From: Candidatus Kuenenia stuttgartensis
GTDB lineage: Bacteria > Planctomycetota > JAKEIC01 > DYIT01
DNA: 58,039 nucleotides
Direction of reading: 5' to 3'
NCBI GenBank assembly: GCA_020723505.1
Contig: DYIT01000014.1
Coordinates: forward strand, 1 to 58,039
Below, piece after piece: positions 32,474-42,038 of this stretch. Position 1 is the stretch's first letter, and each line of letters starts with the position of its first letter. The translations under genes were made by a program, and so were the position numbers. The notes under the pieces were generated by a model that worked only from the letters and a program-made list of their open reading frames with translations, had not been told where the DNA came from and ran no database searches.

Positions 32474-33637
32474 TTGTTCAGGATTCTAATCTGCAAAGAC
32501 TGCGGCGAACGCTACGACGCTTCAGGCCTATCCAGCGGCGGAAGTTTCAAATGCGCGGGTTGCGGAAGGACGATTTCGCCCGAAATCCGAGTGCTCAAGC
32601 ACCTGTTCGGTCCTGATGAGGAGAATGCCGAATCCGGGGAGTCGCCCGCTTCCGGTACATGCTCCTCTGCATGGCAGGAGAAGCTCATCGGGCCGTACAG
32701 GGTTCTTTCCGAAGTCGCAAGAGGCGGAATGGGCGTCGTCTACCGCTGCAAGCATGTCGAAGACGGTGAAACCGTGGCATTGAAGGTCCTGCAGTCGCCC
32801 AGGCGGTCCGGCAGGAACATGGTCCAGCGGTTCCGGCACGAAGCGCGCCTCACCGCGGGCCTCAGCCATCCCAACATCATACCCATATATGACATAGGGC
32901 ACGACGGGCCCCTTCATTATTTCTCCATGAAATACGTCGAGGGAACCACGCTGGACTGCCGCATGAGCGAGGCGGGCTTCAGCATTATGGACGGGATAGC
33001 ATGGCTCGCCAAGACCGCACGGGCCATGGACTACATGCACCAGAAGGGGGTGGTCCACAGGGACGTGAAACCGGGCAACATAATCCTGGACCGCGACGGA
33101 GAGCCGTACTTAATCGATTTCGGCCTCGCCAAGAGCATCGAGTCGCCCCTGCACATGACGAAACCGGGCATTGCCATGGGGACACCAGCCTACATGTCGC
33201 CCGAGCAGGCCGAGGGCGACAGGAAAATAGACGGCAGGGCCGACGTATATTCGCTCGGAGCCGTTCTGTTCGAGATGATAACCGGCGAACCGCCCTTCAA
33301 GGGCGAGAGCCTTATGGAAACGATGCTGATGGTCGTGTCGGACATGGCGCCGTGCCTCAGGAAGTACAAGCCGGACGTGAATCCGCGGCTCGAGGCCGTC
33401 TGCCTCAAGGCCCTCCAGAAGAACCGGGACAGGCGGTACCAGACGGCAAGCGCATTCGCCGAAGACCTCGAAAGAATCGTCGAGGGCAAGCCGGTCGCGG
33501 CCAGGCCGCAGACGCTCAGGGACAAGGTCCGCGAGAACATCAGGCGCTACAAATATCCCGGGCTGCTCTTCATGGCTTCGATGGCCGGCGGCTTCGCCGC
33601 GCTCGCCTCCGTGATGGCCATTGCGGGAAGGCTTTAG
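32474..33637 (+). CDS. Membrane-anchored Ser/Thr kinase with N-terminal zinc ribbon
   Basis: A 387-residue kinase. Residues 1-31 form a zinc ribbon (CKDC and CAGC pairs). The kinase domain (about 74-345) is complete: EVARGGMGVVY, VALKVLQ (K104), HRDVKPGN (D197), LIDFGLAK (D215), MGTPAYMSPEQ and ADVYSLGAVLFEMITG. A hydrophobic segment at the extreme C-terminus (about 363-386) anchors it, with essentially no extracytoplasmic sensor domain, unlike PknB. The TTG start has GGGAGG five bases upstream. It appears monocistronic. Substrates could include the phosphopeptide-binding-like domains encoded nearby, but those are predicted to lie on the other side of the membrane. Confidence 0.92.
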   Translation: MFRILICKDCGERYDASGLSSGGSFKCAGCGRTISPEIRVLKHLFGPDEENAESGESPASGTCSSAWQEKLIGPYRVLSEVARGGMGVVYRCKHVEDGETVALKVLQSPRRSGRNMVQRFRHEARLTAGLSHPNIIPIYDIGHDGPLHYFSMKYVEGTTLDCRMSEAGFSIMDGIAWLAKTARAMDYMHQKGVVHRDVKPGNIILDRDGEPYLIDFGLAKSIESPLHMTKPGIAMGTPAYMSPEQAEGDRKIDGRADVYSLGAVLFEMITGEPPFKGESLMETMLMVVSDMAPCLRKYKPDVNPRLEAVCLKALQKNRDRRYQTASAFAEDLERIVEGKPVAARPQTLRDKVRENIRRYKYPGLLFMASMAGGFAALASVMAIAGRL

Positions 33638-33783
33638 CGGCCAAATCCAATCCGGCAGAGCAAGTTCCTTCCATCGCCGCCTTGCCGTGTCAGTAATATA
33701 CCCGCGGCTCCCACAGGGCGTGTTTCCATACTGCGGGCTTCGCCGGGTCGAATCGACGGCTCGCGGCCCTCTGCCCACGGTTT

Positions 33784-34548
33784 CTATTGGGTTGAGCCTG
33801 GCATGTCCGGGACGTCCTGCTTTTTCTCGGAGGCGCTCAGGATCTTCTCGGCCATTCTCCTGCCCATCTGCTGGGCCTGGGCGAGCAGGCTCTGGTTGTA
33901 CAGGAAGTCCTTCTTCGGAGACTTGCCTTCCACCTTGAGCCGCTGATAAAGCTTCTCGAGATCCCTGTCGTTCTTGAGCACCTGCCCCTCCATCGCGAGG
34001 CCCTTGCAAACCAGCGTATCGACCTTGCGCTCCCTCATGTATGAGAGGTTGGAGGCCAGGAAGTTGATGAGATCCCTGACTCCGTCGCACCCGAACTCCG
34101 CAAGCCCGCCCATGACCATCACCAGCGCGTATTCCTTGTCCGTGGGGAATCGAGCCTCGTGGGCGAGCCCGTCGCCGGACGAGGTCAGCGTGACGTGCAT
34201 CAAGGACCTGAACCTGTCTATGAGGAGCTTCAGGACCCCGGTCATGGAGAAGAAATAGATTGGGGTCGCGAAGAGCATTCCCGATGCCTTCCCGATCTTC
34301 TCGGCGATATCCGGCCAGTCGTCTCCCTTGATTGTGCACCTTCCCACGACGTTGCATCGCAGGCATCCCGTGCAGGGCTTTATATCAAGGTCCGACGCGT
34401 TGATGATCTCTGCGCGGACGCCAGCCTCCTCGACGCCCTTTGCAAAGCATGCGGTCAGGGCTGCCGTGTTCCCGTTCTTCCTGGGGCTTCCCTGGAAGCA
34501 TAGCACGAACCGCCCGGCCGGCTCCGGAATTGCTGGGGATTCGCCCAT
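33784..34548 (-). CDS. NADPH-dependent FMN reductase / iron-sulfur flavoprotein
   Basis: A 254-residue flavodoxin-fold protein. FMN phosphate-binding loop GSPRKNGNT (about 20-28); cysteine cluster CTGCLRCNVVGRC (about 58-70) of the kind that holds a [4Fe-4S] cluster in iron-sulfur flavoproteins; FATPIYFFSMTGVLKLLIDR (FMN-ring region). Such proteins shuttle electrons or reduce quinones and oxygen species in anaerobes. The C-terminal 70 residues are a helical extension (LYQRLKVEGKSPKKDF and onward) not typical of the short family members. Apparently a single-gene unit on the minus strand. Confidence 0.88.
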   Translation of the reverse strand: MGESPAIPEPAGRFVLCFQGSPRKNGNTAALTACFAKGVEEAGVRAEIINASDLDIKPCTGCLRCNVVGRCTIKGDDWPDIAEKIGKASGMLFATPIYFFSMTGVLKLLIDRFRSLMHVTLTSSGDGLAHEARFPTDKEYALVMVMGGLAEFGCDGVRDLINFLASNLSYMRERKVDTLVCKGLAMEGQVLKNDRDLEKLYQRLKVEGKSPKKDFLYNQSLLAQAQQMGRRMAEKILSASEKKQDVPDMPGSTQ

Positions 34549-34790
34549 GCCGCTATTCTAACAGCTTCTTGACTTTGGCCCCAATAATATTAAGATCAAT
34601 GGTTCGAGACCCGTCGTCGACCCGGATCATCGGCATGTGATTGCGGGTTTTCCGGGAGCCGGGCGCGCGAGCGGCTCCGGAAGCCGACTGCTCCGGCCGG
34701 CCGTCGATTTCCGGTGCCGCCTGGAAAGGCAGGGCGCGGACAGCCTCGCGCACAACCCAATCCCAAGCAGGGATCAGTGGAGGTTCAATC

Positions 34791-37061
34791 ATGGACGGAG
34801 GAAAATCCGGGATCCTCTCTGTTATTCTCCTCGTCGGCATCCTCGTTATCTCCCTGTTCGCCGTGGCGCAGAAGAACAGGACCGAGGACAGGCTAAAGAA
34901 GATAAACGAATCCCTGACGTCGATGGAGGACGAGCTCAAGAAGAACATCAGGGACGTATCGCAGATGAAGGGCGATTTCGGCTCAATCACCGACAATTTC
35001 CGGGAATCCAAGCTCAATCTCAAGGATCTCGAGACCGAGAGCAAGGTGCTCGGAACCCGTTTCGAGTCGGTGACCGGCAGCATGGAGAAGCTCGCCGCGG
35101 AAATCAGGGAACTCGCGAAGGAAGTCAACTCAATCGAAATCCGCGCAGCGAGAGCCGAGGAAACCGCCGGGAAATCCTCGAAGAACGGAGACGAGGCCGG
35201 CGAGAGGAAAGGGACGGATTCGTCCGGCAAGCCCGGCGACGGCGTGAGCGCGGGCTCCGACGGCACGGGCGGACGAGCCGGAAGCCGTCCGAAATCGCCG
35301 TGGGGGCCGCAGGGGCCCACGAGGGACGAGGCGGACAGGCTCTGGGAACCGGACGCGAACGGTATTGTGCGCCCGGTCATCGACGACTACACCGCCGGGG
35401 AATACAACCCTGCCCTCAACGGCGGCACTCTCATGGCCATGCTCGGCACGGATCCCAAGGGATTCAACCCGCTCACCGAGAACAGCGACGACGTCTCCTA
35501 CCTCCAGAGCTACTGCTGGCCCAGCCTCTGCGGGCGGCTCCGGTTGAGGCCGGAGATATGGGTCTACGACCTTGCCGAATCCTGCGAGATTTCCGACGAC
35601 TTCAAGGTCTATACCTTCCGCGTAAGGAAGGGAGTCAAGTGGCAGAAGCCCATCGCCAATTATGCGGACCAGAAGTACGCATGGCTCAGGGACGCGGACC
35701 GGGAGGTCACGGCACGTGACTTCCAGTTCTTCTTCGAGATGATGATGAACCAGCAGGTCCAGTGCACGCACGCGAGGAACTACTACCAGGACATAGAGAA
35801 AGTCGAGGTCCTCGACCGCTACAGCCTCCGGATTACGTGGAAGCGCAAGGTCTACCAGTCCATCACCGTAAGCCTCGGGTTCCAGCCCCTTGCCGAGTTC
35901 CTCTACGCATACGACGAGAACGGGAACAGGTTCCCGGACGAGTCAATCGGCCTCGATTTCAATACCCACTGGTACAACAACAAAATCATCAGCTGCGGGC
36001 AGTTCCTGTTCCATGAATGGAACCACGGGGTGTCCGTCACGCTCGTCAAGAATCCCGATTACTACGGAAGGCCGGCCAATATAGAGAAGATTGTATACAT
36101 GATTATCCGCGAGGATGACCAGGCGCTGCTCAATATAAAGAACCACGAGGTCCAGATAAGCGGCATCCGGATGGCCCAGTACAAGCAGGAGGTCATCGAG
36201 AAGGGCGACAAGAGCATGTTCTTCAAGCGCGGCGAAGAGCCGGTGGGAAACCAGAAAATCATGTACGACTTCTACGACAGGTTCGGCTACTACTACTTCG
36301 GCTGGAACCTGGAGAACCCCAAGTTCAAGGACAAGAGGGTCCGGAATGCGCTGACCTACGCCTGTCCGAGGAGGAAGATACTCCAGGAAATCTGGGTGGG
36401 GCTCGGCGAAGTCGTCACGGGCGAGGCCTATTACAGGCATCCGTACTACAACCCCAACATCAAGGAGCACCCCTACGACCTCGAGAAGGCCAAGCAGCTC
36501 CTCTCCGAGGCCGGATGGTTCGACACGGACGGCAACGGGATACTCGACAAGATTATCGAGGACAAGAAGGTCGAGTTCGAATTCAAGCTCCTCCTGTACG
36601 GCAACTCCAAGGAATGGCAGTCCACTGCCGACGCCTACAAGGAAAGCCTGAGAAAGATTGGAATCACCCTGAACGTCGAGGTGCTTGACTGGGCGCTCAT
36701 GCAGGAGAAGATGGAAGCGAGAGAATTCGAAGCCTATTCCGGCGGTTGGGCTCTGGCCTGGGAAGTGGACCCGTACCAGATTTGGCATTCATCCCAGGCG
36801 AACGAGCCCAAGTCCTCCAACATGGTCAGCTTCAGGAACGCAGAGGCCGACAAAATCATCGAGGAGGGGAGGGTGACCTTCAGCGAGGCCAGGCGGCGCG
36901 AGATTTTCTGGCGCTTCCACGAAATCGTACATGATGAGCAGCCGTACACGTTCCTCTTCTGCCTGAAAGCCATACCGGTCTGGTGGCAGGAGGTGAAGGG
37001 CGTGCAGTTCTCGCTCATACGGCCCCAGAGTTTCAAGGGCAACTGGTACCTGAACAGGTAG
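34791..37061 (+). CDS. Membrane-anchored peptide-binding protein with N-terminal coiled coil (SBP family 5)
   Basis: A 756-residue solute-binding protein. The ATG at 34791 has GGAGG seven bases upstream. Residues 7-26 are a transmembrane anchor, 30-115 a coiled coil (heptads such as LKKINESLTSMEDELKKNI), and 120-175 a disordered Gly/Ser/Pro stretch. The binding module (about 190-756) has the DppA/OppA pattern: GGTLMAMLGTDPKGFNPLT, DFKVYTFRVRKGVKW, TARDFQFFFEMM and the late KIGITLNVEVLDWALM. Ordinary DppA proteins are about 530 residues with a cleaved signal or lipobox; here the protein stays tethered on a stalk. It is the first gene of a five-gene importer operon. Confidence 0.92.
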   Translation: MDGGKSGILSVILLVGILVISLFAVAQKNRTEDRLKKINESLTSMEDELKKNIRDVSQMKGDFGSITDNFRESKLNLKDLETESKVLGTRFESVTGSMEKLAAEIRELAKEVNSIEIRAARAEETAGKSSKNGDEAGERKGTDSSGKPGDGVSAGSDGTGGRAGSRPKSPWGPQGPTRDEADRLWEPDANGIVRPVIDDYTAGEYNPALNGGTLMAMLGTDPKGFNPLTENSDDVSYLQSYCWPSLCGRLRLRPEIWVYDLAESCEISDDFKVYTFRVRKGVKWQKPIANYADQKYAWLRDADREVTARDFQFFFEMMMNQQVQCTHARNYYQDIEKVEVLDRYSLRITWKRKVYQSITVSLGFQPLAEFLYAYDENGNRFPDESIGLDFNTHWYNNKIISCGQFLFHEWNHGVSVTLVKNPDYYGRPANIEKIVYMIIREDDQALLNIKNHEVQISGIRMAQYKQEVIEKGDKSMFFKRGEEPVGNQKIMYDFYDRFGYYYFGWNLENPKFKDKRVRNALTYACPRRKILQEIWVGLGEVVTGEAYYRHPYYNPNIKEHPYDLEKAKQLLSEAGWFDTDGNGILDKIIEDKKVEFEFKLLLYGNSKEWQSTADAYKESLRKIGITLNVEVLDWALMQEKMEAREFEAYSGGWALAWEVDPYQIWHSSQANEPKSSNMVSFRNAEADKIIEEGRVTFSEARRREIFWRFHEIVHDEQPYTFLFCLKAIPVWWQEVKGVQFSLIRPQSFKGNWYLNR

Positions 37062-37085
37062 CATGGACGCAAGGCGGCGGACGCG

Positions 37086-38987
37086 ATGAGATCCTATTTC
37101 ATAAAGAGGCTTCTCCTGATGATCCCGACCCTCTTCGGGATTTCAATCGTCGTCTTCGTCGTCATCAACCTCGCCCCGGGATCCCCGGCCATGCTAATCA
37201 CCGGGTCCCAGGGCGGCCAGGTGGACCCCGGGACCGTGGGCTCCAAGGAGAACGTCCTCATCTTCAAGCGCCAGTGGAACCTCGACAAGCCCGCCATCAT
37301 CAACACTAGGGGCTACTTGCTCGACGAGGAGGACGTTTCGAAGCACGTCGACGCAATGATCTGGGGCAGCGCCAAGGAGAGGATGAAATCCAACGAGGAA
37401 CTGGAAAACCTCTGGCTCGACGCGGTCCCGCACCTAGTCTCCCTGCTCGAGAAGGAGCGCGAAGCCGAAAAGAACGCGGCAACCGGACCCGAACGGGAAA
37501 GAAACACCAAGAAGAGGCTGTACCTCATCAACCTTCTCGTGCAGAACGCGAAGCGCAAGATAGAGAAGGTAAGGAAAGACGAGGACGCCGAGGACTACAC
37601 CGACTCGCAGAAGCGGACCCTCGCGCTCAACGAGGAAATCGGCAAGGACAAGGCCAGGTTCGACGCGTGGAAATACCTCCTCCTCAAGCTCTCGGACCTG
37701 AAGCCGGAAGTGAGGGACAGGCTCGAACGGAACTGGATTAACTGGTTCCGCGGGAGCAGAGGGCTGTACCCGGCCGCGGCGGACGCCGGCGCCGTCCTCG
37801 CGGAAATGAGGAAGCACAAGCCTGCTCCCGACGCGGGCCAGGCCGGAAAGACGAAGGCCGTGAAAGAGGCCGCCTCCGCCCTTTCGGGACGATTCGGCAG
37901 GGCAGCGCTCCCGGCGCTGGTGGAAACGCTCCTCGGGAACGGGAAGGATGACGCGCTCTGGATTGAGCTCACCCCGGTGGCGGTGGAGCTCGTGCGCATT
38001 CTCGACCCCGTGCCTTCGAGCGCCTCGCCGGAGGAGCTCAAGGCCTATTACTCCTGGTGGCGCGAAAACATCTTCTCTGCCGGATTCAGCGATCTCGAGA
38101 AGGAATACCGCAGAATACGCTGGCGTGAATGGTGGGAGGGGACCCGCAGCCGCTTCGAAAAGACCGCTCTCGGCAATTTACGCGACCTGTTCCTCGAGAC
38201 GAGGTTCGCCAACTACATATCGAAGGTCATATTCCTGGATTTCGGCGAATCCATCCAGTACAAGGGCGAGCGCGTGCTCGACATCATCTCCGAAAGGCTC
38301 GAGGTCTCAATGACCTTCGCCATATCGGGATTCATCATCGCGTACATATTCTCCATCCCGATAGGCATCTACTCCGCGGTGTTCAAGGACTCCATTCCGG
38401 ACAGGATTTCGACGGTTGTCCTGTTCATGCTCTATGCGCTTCCGAGCTTCTACGTGGGCACAATACTCCTGACCTATCTCACGACCGAGGAATACCTGGC
38501 GATTTTCCCCACGGGAAGATTCAAGAGCCCGGGGTCGGAAAACATGACCACAATCGAATTCGTGCTCGATGTGGCATATCACATGGTCCTGCCGATTATC
38601 TGCTACGAATATGCGAGCCTCGCCACGCTCTCCCGCTACGCGCGCGCCGGGCTCCTCGAGGTGATAAGAGCGGACTACATCCGGACGGCGAGGGCAAAGG
38701 GGCTTTCGGAACCCGTTGTAATCCTCAAGCATGCGCTCAGGAACGGCGTCATTCCCCTGCTGACGATGATCGGCGGCATATTGCCTGCGCTTATCGGCGG
38801 ATCAGTCATTATCGAGACGATTTTCAACATCGACGGCATGGGAAAGCTGATGTTCGATTCCATAATGGGAAGGGACTACACGGTCGTGATGGCGGACGCG
38901 CTAATAGCCGCGTTCCTCGTCCTTTGCGGGATACTCCTGTCCGACCTCACCTACGTGCTGGTGGACCCGAGAATCTCGTTTGATTGA
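37086..38987 (+). CDS. dppB: Peptide ABC permease (DppB/OppB type) with a 300-residue periplasmic insert
   Basis: A 633-residue permease, about twice the family length. TM1 (about 8-28) and the family segment INLAPGSPAML are followed by KRQWNLDKPAII, where the normal loop begins. Residues about 75-375 are an insertion of charged helices, some in HEAT-like pairs (LDAVPHLVSLLEKEREAE; LPALVETLLGNGKDDALWIE). The canonical sequence resumes at FANYISKVIFLDFGESIQYK and the remaining five helices, with the ATPase-coupling EAA-type loop EVIRADYIRTARAKGLSEPV. The insert sits in the first periplasmic loop. It starts 25 bases after the binding-protein gene, and its TGA overlaps the next start. Confidence 0.92.
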   Translation: MRSYFIKRLLLMIPTLFGISIVVFVVINLAPGSPAMLITGSQGGQVDPGTVGSKENVLIFKRQWNLDKPAIINTRGYLLDEEDVSKHVDAMIWGSAKERMKSNEELENLWLDAVPHLVSLLEKEREAEKNAATGPERERNTKKRLYLINLLVQNAKRKIEKVRKDEDAEDYTDSQKRTLALNEEIGKDKARFDAWKYLLLKLSDLKPEVRDRLERNWINWFRGSRGLYPAAADAGAVLAEMRKHKPAPDAGQAGKTKAVKEAASALSGRFGRAALPALVETLLGNGKDDALWIELTPVAVELVRILDPVPSSASPEELKAYYSWWRENIFSAGFSDLEKEYRRIRWREWWEGTRSRFEKTALGNLRDLFLETRFANYISKVIFLDFGESIQYKGERVLDIISERLEVSMTFAISGFIIAYIFSIPIGIYSAVFKDSIPDRISTVVLFMLYALPSFYVGTILLTYLTTEEYLAIFPTGRFKSPGSENMTTIEFVLDVAYHMVLPIICYEYASLATLSRYARAGLLEVIRADYIRTARAKGLSEPVVILKHALRNGVIPLLTMIGGILPALIGGSVIIETIFNIDGMGKLMFDSIMGRDYTVVMADALIAAFLVLCGILLSDLTYVLVDPRISFD

Positions 38988-41023
38988 AGCTGAGAATGGA
39001 CGACGAAAAAAACATGGCTGGAAACATGCCGGACCCGCCGGCTCCCGAAGGCGGACCCGGCCTTCAGTCCGGCGCTCCCGCGGGGCCGGACGCCGAATCC
39101 GCCCCCCCCGCCGGCGCGGACGGACTCCGCTTCGCGCAGGAGGAAGCCGACAGGCCCGGGAAATCCTACTGGCAGATAGTGGCAAGCCAGTTCAGGAAGA
39201 ACAGGCTCGCGGTCTGGTCCATGAGGGTGCTCATCCTGCTGTTCCTGCTGGCGATTTACGCGCCGGTCATTTCCCACAACGTGCCCTTCCATTTCAAGGA
39301 CAACCTCAGAAGCCGTATCGGGGACGGTGACGTCGTGACCGTGGGCAGGCATTCGTTCAAGGTCGTGAAGTCCGAGGAAGCCGCCCCGGCGGCCTCGCAG
39401 GAAGGCGAAGCCGGCGAAGGGCCCAGATCCAGGTTCAACATCGTGGACGAAACGGGCGCCAGGTTCCCCATCCTCGGGGAAGTCACCGCCGGCAGCCGCG
39501 AGACCTGCGCAATCCGGAGGCCTGATCTCCCGGCAATTCATGCCCGGTTCGGCCTTTTCAGGGACAGCGTCTACGTCGAGGACGTGTCCGGTGGCCGGTC
39601 GGTCCAGGTCAACGGCCTTCCCGTGGGCAGCGTCGAATGGCCGTGGTTCGCCTCCCTGTTCGACCGCAACGAGTTCGAGACCGACATCGACATCGTTTTC
39701 AACCTGCTGGTCTTCTACCTTCCCCCGGCCCTGGCGGCGTTCCTGGCGGCGCGCTTCTTCATGAAGGGCAGGCCCCGCGCCTGGAAGGCCGGACGCGTCG
39801 TCTGCGCGGTCATTCTCGCATGCGGCCTCGGCGGGGCGTTTGCGCTTACCAAGCTCTATGAGACCAAGATTCCGTTCCGGGATTTCAAGGCCGAAATTGA
39901 GGCTTCCGGGGGCGAGAAATCCGGCGTATTCCCGCTGATTCCCCATTCCTACAGGCAGCAGTTCCTGGCAATCAACCAGAAGCCGCCGTGGAGAACGGCC
40001 TACTTCGGGAAGACCGGCGATTCCTACAGGGCCGAATTCGGGAAGAACGACGAGATCCGGGTCTGCGGAAACGCGTTCAAGGTCGTGTACAAGTCGGTGG
40101 AACTGCCTGGAGGAGGCGTGGGCAAGGCAAGGCACTTCCTGAAGGACTCCGCAGGCCGGGAGTACGTCATCGACGGCAGGATCACGATTGGAAGCGGTCC
40201 GGGCTGCCAGGTCGGAATCCAGGGCCCGGGAATCGCCGAGGCGCATGCCACGGTCGAAACGGAAGACGGGAAGTTCTGGGTCGAGGACCTCACGAGGACG
40301 GGCACCGTCACTGCCGGAGGGATTCCGGCGAACGGGGTGCAAGAAACCCTGTTCTCCAGGAAGTACGTGTTCGGCGCGGACCAGCTCGGCCGGAGCGTCT
40401 TCTCGAGGCTGCTGTACGGAACCAGGATTTCCCTGACAATCGGGATAATCGCCGTCTCGATTTACGTCACCATCGGCATCTTCATCGGAGGCATCGCCGG
40501 GTACTTCGGCGGGATAGTGGACATTCTCGTCTCGAGGGTCATCGAGATCATGATTTGCTTCCCGACGTTCTTCCTGATTCTCTCCCTGGTCGCTGTGCTC
40601 GGGAAGAGCATCTTCATGGTCATGCTCATCATAGGCGTGACGAACTGGACGGGGGTCGCAAGGCTTATTCGTGGTGAATTCCTCAAGCAGAAGCAGATAG
40701 ACTACGTCACGGCGGCGAGGGCGCTGGGGGTATCGAGGTTCCGGATAATGTTCAAGCACATTCTCCCGAACGCCATATCGCCCGTGCTGGTTTCGGCCAG
40801 CTTCGGCGTGGCGGGGGCCATACTGGTGGAGACTGGGCTGAGCTTCCTCGGGCTCGGGGACGCGAGGACGCCGAGCTGGGGCCAGATTCTCGACGCAGGC
40901 AGGGCTTCCAAGGAGGCGCATCTGATACATCTGCCCGGCCTCGCGATTTTCATGACCGTTGCGATTATGAACCTCATGGGCGAGGGTTTGAGGGACGCGC
41001 TTGATCCAAAACTCAGAAAATGA
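38984..41023 (+). CDS. dppC: Peptide ABC permease (DppC/OppC type) with two inserted FHA-like domains
   Basis: A 679-residue permease; DppC is usually about 300. A Pro/Gly-rich cytoplasmic N-terminus leads to TM1 (about 76-95). Residues 150-216 form an FHA-like domain ([26 protein letters not shown]). Two extra helices follow (about 235-258 and 268-289), then the normal pre-motif segment [20 protein letters not shown], then a second FHA-like domain (about 384-455: [29 protein letters not shown]), then the canonical [17 protein letters not shown] and five helices with EAA loop [19 protein letters not shown]. Both extra domains map to the first periplasmic loop. Key phospho-binding residues differ from canonical FHA. 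The TTG at 38984 overlaps the previous stop; an ATG at 38996 is an alternative. Confidence 0.92.
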   Translation: MKLRMDDEKNMAGNMPDPPAPEGGPGLQSGAPAGPDAESAPPAGADGLRFAQEEADRPGKSYWQIVASQFRKNRLAVWSMRVLILLFLLAIYAPVISHNVPFHFKDNLRSRIGDGDVVTVGRHSFKVVKSEEAAPAASQEGEAGEGPRSRFNIVDETGARFPILGEVTAGSRETCAIRRPDLPAIHARFGLFRDSVYVEDVSGGRSVQVNGLPVGSVEWPWFASLFDRNEFETDIDIVFNLLVFYLPPALAAFLAARFFMKGRPRAWKAGRVVCAVILACGLGGAFALTKLYETKIPFRDFKAEIEASGGEKSGVFPLIPHSYRQQFLAINQKPPWRTAYFGKTGDSYRAEFGKNDEIRVCGNAFKVVYKSVELPGGGVGKARHFLKDSAGREYVIDGRITIGSGPGCQVGIQGPGIAEAHATVETEDGKFWVEDLTRTGTVTAGGIPANGVQETLFSRKYVFGADQLGRSVFSRLLYGTRISLTIGIIAVSIYVTIGIFIGGIAGYFGGIVDILVSRVIEIMICFPTFFLILSLVAVLGKSIFMVMLIIGVTNWTGVARLIRGEFLKQKQIDYVTAARALGVSRFRIMFKHILPNAISPVLVSASFGVAGAILVETGLSFLGLGDARTPSWGQILDAGRASKEAHLIHLPGLAIFMTVAIMNLMGEGLRDALDPKLRK

Positions 41024-42038
41024 CGGCGTGAATCCGGTTTCCACGGCCGATGCCCCGGCGGGATCGGTGCCTCCGGCGGACGTCCTGGTCTCGGTGAGGG
41101 ACCTGAGGACCTACTTCTTCACCGACGAAGGCGTTTTGACTGCCGTGGACGGCGTCTCCTTCGACATTCCGAAGGGAAGGACGCTCTGCATAGTCGGGGA
41201 ATCCGGGTGCGGCAAGAGCGTCACCGCGTTCTCAATCATGCGGCTCATTCCCGAGCCGCCGGGACAGATTGTGTCCGGCGAAATCGTTTTCGAAGGCAGG
41301 GACCTCACGAAGATATCCGAAAGGGAAATGCGGAGGATCAGGGGAAACAAGATATCCATGATATTCCAGGAGCCCATGACCTCCCTGAACCCCGTCTACA
41401 CGGTCGGGAACCAGATTATGGAGGCCGTGACGCTCCACCAGGGGAAGAGGTCCTATGAGGCGAGGCAGATCGCGGTCGAGTTCCTGCGCAAGGTCGGCAT
41501 CCCCTCTCCCGAGCATAGAATCGACGAATACCCCCACCAGATGTCCGGAGGCATGAAGCAGAGGGTCATGATTGCCATGGCCCTGTCGTGCTATCCCTCC
41601 CTGCTCATCGCGGACGAGCCGACCACCGCGCTCGACGTGACAATCCAGGCGCAGATACTCGACCTCATGAACAAGCTCAAGGCCGAATTCGGCATGTCGA
41701 TTATGCTCATCACGCACAACCTGGGCGTCGTGGCCGAGATGGCCGACGAGGTGGTGGTCATGTACGCGAGCAAAATCGCCGAGAAGGGGTCGGCGGTCCA
41801 GGTGTTCAAGAATCCCCTGCACCCGTATACGCACGGGCTGTTCAACTCCATACCGGTGCTCGGAATGAAGAAGGACAAGCTCGAAGTAATCCCCGGGGTC
41901 GTCCCCAACCCGCTCGATTTCCCGTCGGGCTGCAAGTTCCGCACACGCTGCAAGCGCGCGCACAACCGCTGCCTCGACGAACCCGAGCTGAAGGAAGCAG
42001 AACCCGGCCACCACGTGGCCTGCTGGTTCGCCGCATGA
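41001..42038 (+). CDS. dppD: Peptide ABC transporter ATPase (DppD/OppD type)
   Basis: A 345-residue ATPase. Walker [10 protein letters not shown]-loop [16 protein letters not shown], signature MSGGMKQRV, Walker [14 protein letters not shown] and switch His in LITHNLG are intact. The C-terminal Dpp/Opp extension has four cysteines ([14 protein letters not shown] and VACWF) that bind an Fe-S cluster in characterised homologues. The TTG at 41001 overlaps the end of the upstream permease by 23 bases and has GAGGG upstream; a GTG at 41028 is an alternative. The N-terminal 25 residues are an unstructured Ala/Pro lead. Confidence 0.93.
   Translation: MIQNSENDGVNPVSTADAPAGSVPPADVLVSVRDLRTYFFTDEGVLTAVDGVSFDIPKGRTLCIVGESGCGKSVTAFSIMRLIPEPPGQIVSGEIVFEGRDLTKISEREMRRIRGNKISMIFQEPMTSLNPVYTVGNQIMEAVTLHQGKRSYEARQIAVEFLRKVGIPSPEHRIDEYPHQMSGGMKQRVMIAMALSCYPSLLIADEPTTALDVTIQAQILDLMNKLKAEFGMSIMLITHNLGVVAEMADEVVVMYASKIAEKGSAVQVFKNPLHPYTHGLFNSIPVLGMKKDKLEVIPGVVPNPLDFPSGCKFRTRCKRAHNRCLDEPELKEAEPGHHVACWFAA

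Noticed and set aside
34595-34625. GGTTCGAGACC resembling a tRNA T-loop
   Set aside because: No matching acceptor, anticodon or D arms flank it on either strand.
34553-34636. 27-codon minus-strand frame (starts MPMIRVDDGSRT) ending four bases before the iron-sulfur flavoprotein gene
   Set aside because: The position suits a leader peptide, but it has no ribosome site and its AT-rich codons do not resemble local genes.
38951-41044. A 697-codon minus-strand open frame
   Set aside because: Antisense to the DppC-type permease, whose conserved motifs settle the coding strand.
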